NCBI GenBank assembly: GCA_019411365.1
Contig: DXQT01000043.1
Span: 1-19,691, forward strand
DNA from: Roseburia sp.
GTDB taxonomy: Bacteria; Bacillota_A; Clostridia; Lachnospirales; Lachnospiraceae
Reading direction: 5' to 3'
DNA length: 19,691 nt
Numbering within the stretch: position 1 is the first letter of the stretch; the number at the start of each line of letters is the position of its first letter. This document shows, one piece after another, positions 8,910 through 16,010 of the stretch. The notes under the pieces are model-generated. The model did not search any database. It was not told the origin of the DNA and saw nothing but the letters and a program-made list of their open reading frames with translations. A program made the translations under genes and the position numbers.

Positions 8910-8966
8910 CACAAAAAAGAGAAGCAAAAATCAGAGGAAAAATGATTTTTGCTTCTCTTTTTTGTG
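8910..8966. terminator. Bidirectional rho-independent-type terminator, 24-bp perfect stem
   Basis: The arms 8910-8933 and 8943-8966 are perfectly complementary over 24 bp around a 9-base loop. The outer part of the stem is an A-run/T-run, which supplies the U tract in either direction. It closes the L,D-transpeptidase transcript and separates it from the lipoprotein promoter 16 bases further on. Confidence 0.85.
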
Positions 8967-8968
8967 AC

Positions 8969-8982
8969 AGAACAAATGTTCT
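8969..8982. promoter_or_regulatory. LexA/SOS-box-like palindrome overlapping the -35 box
   Basis: AGAACAAATGTTCT contains GAAC-N4-GTTC and matches the Bacillus-type LexA consensus CGAACRNRYGTTYC at all but the outermost bases. Its last base is the first base of the -35 box at 8982, so a bound repressor would block the promoter. No lexA gene is in the window. SOS control is inferred. Confidence 0.45.
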
Positions 8983-9010
8983 TGATATTGTGGTACATTT
9001 ATATTATAAT
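8982..9010 (+). promoter_or_regulatory. Promoter for the CAP-domain lipoprotein gene
   Basis: TTGATA (8982-8987) and a perfect TATAAT (9005-9010) have a 17-base spacer. The TTGGAGGTC ribosome binding site follows just before the ATG at 9037, so the leader is very short. Confidence 0.8.
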
Positions 9011-9036
9011 AAGAAAATACATTTGGAGGTCACAAA

Positions 9037-10623
9037 ATGAAGAACACAAGTTATAAAAATAAACAATTCGTACTTTTAGGAATGACTTTTTTAAGCGTGG
9101 CTGGCATTGCCGGATGTTCCAAGGTGGAACTCGCGCAGAGCACAGTGACACTGGAGCTTGGCGATGAGCTGTCGGAAAATGTTGCAGATTATCTGCAGGA
9201 TCCGGATGAGAAAATCTTAAAGGGTGCAAGCCTTGATCTGTCAGCAGTAGATGAAACAAAAGTTGGTTCGTACAATGCTGCCGTTGCATATGATGGGAAA
9301 AATTATCCATTTACGGTAGAAGTGAAGGATACGACTTCACCGCAATGCAAAGCAAAAGATTATATCTACATGCAGCCGGGAACTCTGATCGTGGATGATC
9401 TGGTAACGGAGATCAAAGATGCATCGGAAACTTCCAGTGGGATCGTTTCTTGTGAGAGGAAGGATGATCTTGCAGCCTGTGATTATGATGATATGCTGCA
9501 GAAAAAAGCGGTGGTAGATACTACTGATTCGTATGATGAAGCAGACTATCAAGAAAGTGTTCAGTTGGATGAAGAAGGCTGCTATGAAGTGACAGCCCAG
9601 GTAAAAGATAGTGAAGGCAATTTTACAGATATAACATTAAATGTTTACGTGGATGGCACAGCTCCAGAGCTGGCACAGAATGTGATCGATCTGGATGTGG
9701 ATGCATCCGTGATCAGTATTGACGACATCAACACGGATGATGCGGAAAAGATTGCAGACATGCTGCATGAGCTTCCGGATTTTTCAAATGCGGAGTGGGC
9801 GGCAGCCAGTGATGCATTTTGCGGAGACAATGCGATCAGCTACGAATATGAGCAGAAATCTTTTAATCTGCAGAAAGAAAACCCGGTTGAAGTATTAAAC
9901 GTACACTGCACAGTGCAGGATCAGGCTGGAAACGAAAAAAAGGCAGATTATGAAGTGACGGTAACATATACAGGTTTGGATGCAGCCGCTCTGATCGAAA
10001 AGACGGGTCTGATTTTACAGACAAGTGATGATACTGCCAATGAAAAAAAAACCAGAAGTAGTGATAATAAACCTGGAACAACAAATACTCAAAAAATTTC
10101 AAAGGCTGGTAAAAATCAGGATGTAGATGATTTTGGAATGACAGATGATGAATGGGTAGCTATGTTTGAAGCAATGACACCAGATGAAAGAGATGCTTAC
10201 TTAAATTCTGTAGCTTATGGAAGTGCTACAGACAATAATGTTCAAGTATCTGGTTATTATGATAGCAATATGGCACAAGAAGTATTTAATTTGACAAATC
10301 AAGAAAGAGCAAATAATGGTTTGCCAGCATATTCATGGGATAGCAATATGGCTTCATATTCAGATAGACGCGCAAAGGAGATAGTTACAGATTATAGCCA
10401 TAATTCTGCAGGTGGAAACTGGAGTGTAGGAGAAAATATTGCAGAAGGTGAGACAAGTGCAAGTGAAGTAGTTAATGACTGGATGAATTCCGCAGGACAT
10501 AAAGCAAATATTTTGTCGGATGTGTCTACAAAAATATCAGTATCTTGTTATGTTGAAAAATTTACATATGCAGATGGATCTACACAGTATTTGCATCATT
10601 GGGTACAAAATTTTACACATTAA
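9037..10623 (+). CDS. Lipoprotein with Ig-like modules and C-terminal CAP/SCP domain (528 aa)
   Basis: The start has a lipoprotein signal peptide with lipobox IAGC at C27, so the protein should be tethered to the outer face of the membrane. Residues about 28-330 are beta-sandwich, DUF5011/Ig-like modules with recurring joints such as VKDTTSP and VDGTAPEL. A charged Lys/Asp/Asn linker (about 333-375) leads to a CAP (SCP/PR-1) domain at about 410-528 with expected metal-site residues H455 (YSH), E466 (GENIA) and H488 (GHKANIL). The biochemical role of bacterial CAP proteins is poorly known; envelope or host-interaction functions are proposed. From about 10040 the base composition falls sharply: 33/60 GC at 9121-9180 against 18/60 at 10261-10320 and 16/60 at 10501-10560. 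This suggests the CAP segment was acquired separately. Confidence 0.9.
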   Translation: MKNTSYKNKQFVLLGMTFLSVAGIAGCSKVELAQSTVTLELGDELSENVADYLQDPDEKILKGASLDLSAVDETKVGSYNAAVAYDGKNYPFTVEVKDTTSPQCKAKDYIYMQPGTLIVDDLVTEIKDASETSSGIVSCERKDDLAACDYDDMLQKKAVVDTTDSYDEADYQESVQLDEEGCYEVTAQVKDSEGNFTDITLNVYVDGTAPELAQNVIDLDVDASVISIDDINTDDAEKIADMLHELPDFSNAEWAAASDAFCGDNAISYEYEQKSFNLQKENPVEVLNVHCTVQDQAGNEKKADYEVTVTYTGLDAAALIEKTGLILQTSDDTANEKKTRSSDNKPGTTNTQKISKAGKNQDVDDFGMTDDEWVAMFEAMTPDERDAYLNSVAYGSATDNNVQVSGYYDSNMAQEVFNLTNQERANNGLPAYSWDSNMASYSDRRAKEIVTDYSHNSAGGNWSVGENIAEGETSASEVVNDWMNSAGHKANILSDVSTKISVSCYVEKFTYADGSTQYLHHWVQNFTH

Positions 10624-10649
10624 AAGCATTCCTTTAAAAATTTAATAAA

Positions 10650-10678
10650 TTGCACTGATTTTATTGGTTTGGTATAAT
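10650..10678 (+). promoter_or_regulatory. Toxin mRNA promoter
   Basis: TTGCAC (10650-10655) and a perfect TATAAT (10673-10678) are separated by 17 bases. The predicted start is at about 10684-10686, just at the AGGTGCTAC element, giving a leader of about 106 bases before the toxin ATG. Confidence 0.85.
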
Positions 10679-10683
10679 GAATG

Positions 10684-10791
10684 AGGTGCTACGAGAAAAC
10701 GGTAGGCGGTTAAGCCCTCAACAGAGGGACTGGACCCTCTGATTACATAGAGATCTTCGAAAGAGGAAATTTGTTGACGGAGGGATGCAAG
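10684..10791 (+). promoter_or_regulatory. Toxin mRNA 5' leader with alternative hairpins and anti-Shine-Dalgarno elements
   Basis: The leader holds CCCTC at 10715-10719 and again in CCCTCTG at 10735-10741, with CAGAGGG between them at 10722-10728. CAGAGGG can pair with the downstream copy over 7 bp or with the upstream copy over 5 bp. The Shine-Dalgarno GGAGGG (10779-10784) is complementary to either CCCTC. GGCGGTTA (10705-10712) is exactly complementary to TAACCGCC at 10876-10883 in the same mRNA. Alternative folding and a 5'-3' lock would restrain translation as in other type I toxin mRNAs. The complementarity is seen; the mechanism is inferred. Confidence 0.6.
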
Positions 10792-10878
10792 ATGGTTACA
10801 TATTCAGACTTGTTTGAATTTGTTATAATGCTGATTGCGTTTGCTACTTTTATTTATAAAATTAGCAAAAAAAAATAA
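10792..10878 (+). CDS. Putative holin-like type I toxin peptide (28 aa)
   Basis: This small gene encodes a single hydrophobic helix (residues about 6-22) with an acidic/polar N-terminus (MVTYSDLFEF) and a basic tail ending in KISKKK. This is the layout of the Hol_Tox (PF16935)/Fst-TxpA-like membrane toxins of Firmicutes, which disrupt the membrane when over-translated. GGAGGG lies seven bases upstream of the ATG. The stop codon is inside the shared terminator hairpin. The strong upstream promoter, the long structured leader and the convergent antisense RNA support a type I toxin-antitoxin locus. Its residence just after the compositionally foreign CAP segment fits horizontal transfer. Toxicity is inferred from family resemblance. 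Confidence 0.85.
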   Translation: MVTYSDLFEFVIMLIAFATFIYKISKKK

Positions 10879-10953
10879 CCGCCAACCTGGGAATTGGCGA
10901 TTATTTAAGATAATTAATCAATAACCGGGCTAACCGTCTATCGGTAGCACCTT
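10867..10953 (-). ncRNA. Antisense antitoxin RNA of the type I TA locus (about 87 nt)
   Basis: The minus-strand promoter at 10961-10989 would start an RNA near 10953, which ends at the terminator T-run at 10867-10875. It is fully complementary to the end of the toxin coding region and its 3' untranslated region. Its 5' end carries GGTGCTACC-GATAGA-CGGTTAGC, able to form a small hairpin, and begins with the same AGGTGCTAC as the toxin mRNA. Convergent RNAs sharing one terminator are the arrangement of the enterococcal par (Fst) system. Exact ends are predicted. Confidence 0.75.
10874..10905. terminator. Shared bidirectional terminator of toxin mRNA and antitoxin RNA
   Basis: A 12-bp stem (10874-10885 with 10894-10905, one non-Watson-Crick position that is A-C on the plus strand and a G-U wobble on the minus) surrounds an 8-base loop. 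On the minus strand it is followed by nine Ts (complement of 10867-10875), a strong terminator for the antisense RNA. On the plus strand the U tract is short. Confidence 0.85.
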
Positions 10954-10960
10954 TACTATT

Positions 10961-10989
10961 ATAATAGCAACGAGACATCTAAAAGTCAA
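10961..10989 (-). promoter_or_regulatory. Antitoxin RNA promoter
   Basis: On the minus strand TTGACT (10984-10989) and TATTAT (10961-10966) are separated by 17 bases. A TATAAT at 10958-10963 would give a 20-base spacer. The near-consensus promoter fits the abundance needed for an antisense antitoxin. Confidence 0.75.
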
Positions 10990-11021
10990 GTTGAGAAAAA
11001 TAAAAACATATAATCATTAAC

Positions 11022-11067
11022 AGTCCGGTTATTCGCATTTTTTAGTGCGATGCCGGATTCTTTTTTT
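11022..11067 (+). terminator. Rho-independent-type terminator
   Basis: AGTCCGG (11022-11028) pairs with CCGGATT (11053-11059), and CGCA (11034-11037) pairs with TGCG (11046-11049). Seven Ts follow at 11061-11067. It faces the amylase gene and would stop read-through from the toxin locus. From 11068 to 11270 the sequence is AT-rich leader with no convincing -35/-10 pair; TACAAT hexamers at 11164 and 11179 are candidate -10 boxes without matching -35 boxes. Confidence 0.7.
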
Positions 11068-11270
11068 ATGTTCAAAATAAGAAAATGAGCATTTTTATAC
11101 TTTAATTGGTTAAAATTCACAAAAATTTGGACGAGATTTCGGGATTTATTACGTATAGAATAATACAATATTTTAGAATACAATAGAAATGCGAAAAAAA
11201 ACGAAAACATGTGAAGAGGGGGATTGTTATAGAATCACATGTAAGTAGGGGAGAAAAAGGAGAAGGAAGA

Positions 11271-14200
11271 ATGAGAAAGTTAACGAAAAGCTTTCAAAAG
11301 AGGCAAAGCATTGCAAGCAGAGTACTGTGTTTTCTGCTAGTGCTTGCAATGGTAGTAACAATGGTTCCGGCGCTTGGCGGCGGAAACAGTACGGTTCAGG
11401 CAGCGGAGAACGAGAAGAATCTGACGATCCACTTTATGATGCCGTCAAATTGGGGTTGGACAACGCCGGCAATACAGTTTTGGGGTGGAATAGCAACAGT
11501 GACGGGAAATACGAATACGGAAAGTGTGGACGGTACAGAGATACCGGGCTGGGATGGAGCCAAAGCCTTTTTCATGACACAGGCAGGTGATACAACAGAG
11601 TATACACTGAGTGTCAAAGGCACTTTTACAGGTTTTCAATTCCTGGATTTTGATAATACCAGAAATAATATAAATCCCGGATATAATTCAAAATTATCAC
11701 AGTATACAGAAGATAAACCGACCGATGTTTATTATATTCAGAAAGATGGAGCATGGGCATATTATCTGGATGCAGATGGAACAACAGTAGTTCCGGATTT
11801 ACCGAAGACGGAAACAACTTTTCTTTTAGTAGGAAATATTCCGGGAATGGCATGGGATCCAAGTGCAAAGCCAAATTTTGTGAAATCAATTGAAAATGAA
11901 AATGTTTATAGTATTACATTGAATGCTGTTCCAGCAGGAAAGTATCAATATAAAATTTTAGAGGATGCGGCAACCGAAGGATGGAATAAATATTGGGCGC
12001 AAAATGATGGCAATTTGAGTTTGAACCTTAATGCACCGGCAGATGTCACATTATCTTTGGATAAAACAGATAAGACAAAGGAAACTAAGGTAAATATCGC
12101 ATATATAAAAGATCTTGTGGTAGAAGTACCTGCGCAGATTCAAAAAGGTGTTACGATGGAACTTCCGGTAACAGGAACTTATTATGGTGACGATGGAAAT
12201 GTTCAGAATGGAGTGAGTGTTACATATACAGCAAAAACAGAGGGAATTACTTTAAATGGTAACGAAATTTCAGTTCCTATATCTTACGAGGGAACGGAAG
12301 TTACGATTGCAGCTACTTATAATGGAATTGAAAAAGAGATAACTATTCCAGTGGTAGAGGTAGTTTATCATTACACCATTTACTATTACGATTTCGATGA
12401 AACACATATGTCAGAAAATGCATCTGATTTATGGATCTGGCAGAAATCCGGTGCGGGTGCAACAGCCGGAACTCTTTTCACTGCAAAGGAAAAACTTTCC
12501 GATGGAAATGAGTGGCTGCGTGCAGATGTGACACTCCCATATACCGACGTCCAGATAATTCCAAGATCTAAAGACGAGTGGAAATGGCAGGGAGATACGG
12601 TTTTATACAATAACAGCGCAACAGCCGAAAACGTCACACTCTATATTGTATCCAACAGCAATCAGGCGTACACAACACTTCCGGAACTGGTTAAGCCAAA
12701 ATCACGCAGCATCATGATCGAGTACGACAGACCGGCAAAGGATTATGAGGGCTGGAACATTTTTACATGGAACAGTGGATTCGGCTCTGATGTATCTGTA
12801 GCATTTGCAGACATCAATGGAAAAATGGTTGCCAAAATTCCGGTAAAAGATTCGCAGGCAGATCTGATGTTATCTTTCTGTATGAGACAAAGTACTACTG
12901 ACAATGAGTGGGCAAACAAAGACGGCGGGGATCATTATGTGACGATCCCGGCAGGACAGTCATTGGTCAAGGCAGTGTTTACGCAGGGAGAAGGAATCAC
13001 AGAGGTATTGCCATACAACGCAGGTTACGAGATGGATGGAGCTAATGATACGATCCATTTTTACTACAGAAACGATACACTGGCAGCAGAAAACAATCTT
13101 GCTTCTTTAGACGGCAAAGTCAGTGTTGTTGTCAACGGACAGACCTGCCCGATGACTTATGATGCAGCAAATGACCGCTTTGGATACGATTTCACTGGCG
13201 TTTCCACTGGTGATTACTATTACTATTATGTGGTAGGTGGCATCGAGGAATTAGATGCGTTTAACAGTGAAAAAGCTGATTACAGCGGAAAAGAATGCAG
13301 CGTATGCCACTTCAAAAAAGCAAATGTGAGCGTAACGGCTTCTTTATCACAGTATGCAATGGATTACAATGACAACAATGTGTTATCCGTAGAATTGACT
13401 GCAAAAGACGGAGAAGGTCTTGAAACGTCTGAAATTGCTGCGATCACAGCCGATCTGAGTGAGCTGGGACTGGGAAAAGAGTTTGCGATCGAGCCGGAAC
13501 TTATGGAAGGAACAATCTCCTGCCTGAATACGGTAGCCGCAGGAGAAAAAACGATTCCTGTCACAGTGAAAGATATTTATGGAAATGTATATACAACAGC
13601 GACAAATGTTACCGTCACAGAGCGCAAAAAAAGTGCCGGAGATTTCGACTGGGATGAGGCAGTGATTTATTTTGCAGTGACAGACCGTTTCTTTGACGGA
13701 GATGCAAGCAACAATGATGCTTACGGAGTAGGCGATTATAACGTTGGTGAAAAAGGCGGTTCCAGCTATCACGGTGGAGATTTTGCCGGATTAAACCAGA
13801 AACTGGATTATTTAAAAGATCTGGGTGTGAACACGATCTGGATCACTCCGATCGTAGAAAATATCACAGAGGATCAGCATGATAATGAGACAGATACCGC
13901 TACCTATGGCTATCATGGTTACTGGGCAAGTGATTTCACAAAGTTAAACAAACATCTTGGAACAGAGCAGCAGTTCAAAGCATTATTGGATGCTGCCCAC
14001 AGCAAGGGAATGAAAATCATGGTGGACGTAGTATTAAACCATGCAGGATACGGTACAGAAGATTACTTCAACCGTATTTTAACAGATGCAGATGGAAACA
14101 GTATTTCCATGATCCGTGACTCCAGCAACACGATCAGTGGTGATGATAAATATGATTCATTGTCAGATCTGCCTGATTTTGTGACGGAAAACAAAGCAGT

Positions 14201-15923
14201 GACAGACCAGCTTGTTGCATGGCAGACCGAGTGGATGTCAAAATACAATATTGACTATTATCGTGTGGATACTGTAAAACATGTAGAGACAACGACATGG
14301 GCAGCATTTAAAAATTCCCTGACCAAAGTAAATCCTGATTTTAAAATGATAGGAGAGTATTCCGGTGCAGGATATGCCAACAATGCAGGAGAATTAGGAA
14401 CCGGAACGATGGATGCACTTCTTGATTTTGATTTCAACGATTTTGCACAGAACTTTGTGACAGGAAATATTTCCAGCGTGGAAAATTCACTGCAGAAGAG
14501 AAACAATGCGATCAACAACACCTCTGTCATGGGAAGCTTTTTGAGCAGCCATGATGAGGACACTCTGCAGTATAAACTTGTAAACGAGAGCAAAATCAGC
14601 GAAGAAGAAGCTTATAACCTGATGAAAGTGGCAGCAACACTCCAGATTACCGCAAAAGGCCAGCCGGTACTCTATTATGGAGAGGAGATTGGACAGGGTG
14701 GAGCCAACAACTGGCCATACCAGACAAACCGCCGCGACTTTGACTGGACGGAGCTGGAAAAACAGAAAGCAGACAGCAACAGTATTTACAACCATTACAA
14801 GACAATGCTTGCAATCCGCAATGCGTATACCGATGTATTTGCAAGAGGAAACAGAAGCACAGTTGCAGTTTCCGACGCAGATGGCTATGAAGTGATCAGC
14901 AGAAGTTATGGAAATAGCACTTTATATGTAGGAATGAATGTGAAAGAGGCAGAGAAAGAAGTAGTGATCCCGGTAGCAGAGAGTGCCGGAACAGTTCTTA
15001 AAAACCTTTATGATGGAAAAACTTACACTGTTTCTGCTGACCAGAACGTTTCTGTTACCATTCCGGCAGCAAAAGATGGTGGAACAATTGTTTTGACTGC
15101 GGAGACAAAAACAGAACCGGCTCCGGATAATACAACAGATGATAAAAAGCCAGATGGAAAAACAACAGAGGATCATAACGGAAATCAGCAGACATCAGGA
15201 AACAATTCCAGTCAGGTCAATTCTGCAGTCCAGACAACTCCAAAACAGGAAGAACAGGCTGTAGCAGAAGTAACCGTGCAGGAGGAGAGTTTTGCAAATG
15301 TGATCGAGGCAGTGAATAAGGCAAAAACCGGAAGTAAAATCCGTGTAAACCTGTTAAAGACAACAAAGATTCCAGCAAATGTGTTCGAGAGTATCAAAGG
15401 AAAAGATATGAACGTAACCTTCAAGGTAAGTGATCAGGCCAGCTGGATCATCAATGGAAAAGATATCACCGGTAATGTGACAGCACCGATCGATCTTGGT
15501 CTGGTTGTGGGAACAAGTGATATTCCAAAACAGAAAGTGACAGCGCTGGCAGACGGAAATGAAACCATCCAGCTTTCCTTAAATTATGACGGAGTATTTG
15601 GTTTTGAGGGAATATTGAGACTTTCCGTTGGCACGGACCACAGTGGAAAAATAGCAAATCTTTATTACTATAATGAGACAACCGGTAAGTTTGAGTATTA
15701 TCAGGCAGCACAGGTAAAAGAAGATGGTACTGTAGACTTTAAGTTCTCACATGCATCCGATTATGTCATCGTCTTAAATGACACAGATATGAGCCAGACA
15801 ACAGGCAGTGTGATCGCAAGTCCGAAGACTTCGGATAACACACCGATCGCAGCAGCAGTGATATTATTACTGTTTGGCTGTGCGCTGATGGGAACCGCAT
15901 ACAGGAAAAATAAACACTTCTAA
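11271..15923 (+). CDS. Cell-wall-anchored modular GH13 amylase/amylopullulanase (1550 aa)
   Basis: This is a secreted enzyme cleaving alpha-glucans at the cell surface. Order: signal peptide 1-45; Trp-rich CBM25/26-like starch-binding module 50-180; a second sandwich (X25-like) 182-275; Ig-like 278-363; two CBM41-like modules at 365-475 and 477-580, marked by DLWIW and YDRPAKDYEGWN; two further beta modules 590-785; GH13 barrel about 795-1190 with D919/H924 (DVVLNHAG), nucleophile D1000 (YRVDTVKH), acid/base E1029 (GEYSG) and H1094/D1095 (SSHDED); C-terminal sandwich; Asn/Thr/Gln-rich linker 1280-1335; a wall-proximal domain; then SPKTSD from 1517, a hydrophobic stretch and RKNKHF. This is a sortase signal. 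Starch or pullulan is the likely substrate. ATG 11271 follows GGAGAAGGAAGA; an upstream in-frame GTG at 11211 only adds leader codons. Confidence 0.93.
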   Translation: MRKLTKSFQKRQSIASRVLCFLLVLAMVVTMVPALGGGNSTVQAAENEKNLTIHFMMPSNWGWTTPAIQFWGGIATVTGNTNTESVDGTEIPGWDGAKAFFMTQAGDTTEYTLSVKGTFTGFQFLDFDNTRNNINPGYNSKLSQYTEDKPTDVYYIQKDGAWAYYLDADGTTVVPDLPKTETTFLLVGNIPGMAWDPSAKPNFVKSIENENVYSITLNAVPAGKYQYKILEDAATEGWNKYWAQNDGNLSLNLNAPADVTLSLDKTDKTKETKVNIAYIKDLVVEVPAQIQKGVTMELPVTGTYYGDDGNVQNGVSVTYTAKTEGITLNGNEISVPISYEGTEVTIAATYNGIEKEITIPVVEVVYHYTIYYYDFDETHMSENASDLWIWQKSGAGATAGTLFTAKEKLSDGNEWLRADVTLPYTDVQIIPRSKDEWKWQGDTVLYNNSATAENVTLYIVSNSNQAYTTLPELVKPKSRSIMIEYDRPAKDYEGWNIFTWNSGFGSDVSVAFADINGKMVAKIPVKDSQADLMLSFCMRQSTTDNEWANKDGGDHYVTIPAGQSLVKAVFTQGEGITEVLPYNAGYEMDGANDTIHFYYRNDTLAAENNLASLDGKVSVVVNGQTCPMTYDAANDRFGYDFTGVSTGDYYYYYVVGGIEELDAFNSEKADYSGKECSVCHFKKANVSVTASLSQYAMDYNDNNVLSVELTAKDGEGLETSEIAAITADLSELGLGKEFAIEPELMEGTISCLNTVAAGEKTIPVTVKDIYGNVYTTATNVTVTERKKSAGDFDWDEAVIYFAVTDRFFDGDASNNDAYGVGDYNVGEKGGSSYHGGDFAGLNQKLDYLKDLGVNTIWITPIVENITEDQHDNETDTATYGYHGYWASDFTKLNKHLGTEQQFKALLDAAHSKGMKIMVDVVLNHAGYGTEDYFNRILTDADGNSISMIRDSSNTISGDDKYDSLSDLPDFVTENKAVTDQLVAWQTEWMSKYNIDYYRVDTVKHVETTTWAAFKNSLTKVNPDFKMIGEYSGAGYANNAGELGTGTMDALLDFDFNDFAQNFVTGNISSVENSLQKRNNAINNTSVMGSFLSSHDEDTLQYKLVNESKISEEEAYNLMKVAATLQITAKGQPVLYYGEEIGQGGANNWPYQTNRRDFDWTELEKQKADSNSIYNHYKTMLAIRNAYTDVFARGNRSTVAVSDADGYEVISRSYGNSTLYVGMNVKEAEKEVVIPVAESAGTVLKNLYDGKTYTVSADQNVSVTIPAAKDGGTIVLTAETKTEPAPDNTTDDKKPDGKTTEDHNGNQQTSGNNSSQVNSAVQTTPKQEEQAVAEVTVQEESFANVIEAVNKAKTGSKIRVNLLKTTKIPANVFESIKGKDMNVTFKVSDQASWIINGKDITGNVTAPIDLGLVVGTSDIPKQKVTALADGNETIQLSLNYDGVFGFEGILRLSVGTDHSGKIANLYYYNETTGKFEYYQAAQVKEDGTVDFKFSHASDYVIVLNDTDMSQTTGSVIASPKTSDNTPIAAAVILLLFGCALMGTAYRKNKHF

Positions 15924-15948
15924 ATGAAATTCATAAGATGGCACTAAA

Positions 15949-15992
15949 AAAATATGCCGCACGAAAAAATACCTTCTCGTGCGGCATATTTT
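15949..15992. terminator. Bidirectional terminator between the amylase and GH42 genes
   Basis: A perfect 16-bp stem (15949-15964 with 15977-15992) ends in AAAA/TTTT runs on both sides of a 12-base loop. It serves the convergent amylase (+) and GH42 (-) genes. Confidence 0.9.
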
Positions 15993-16010
15993 GTGTATGT
16001 GAAGGAAAAA

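Noticed and set aside
11106..11184. Amylase promoter built from TTGGTT or TTGGAC with TATAGA or TACAAT
   Set aside because: No pair has a spacer of 16-18 bases, so no single promoter can be supported; no cre-type site matching the catabolite consensus was found either.
11211..11270. N-terminal extension of the amylase from an upstream GTG
   Set aside because: The extra 20 residues precede a textbook signal peptide, and the strong GGAGAAGGAAGA site points to the ATG at 11271.
13383..13772. 129-codon minus-strand frame inside the amylase gene
   Set aside because: It is a frame shadow of conserved coding sequence, Cys/Ser/Ile-rich and without a ribosome binding site or promoter.
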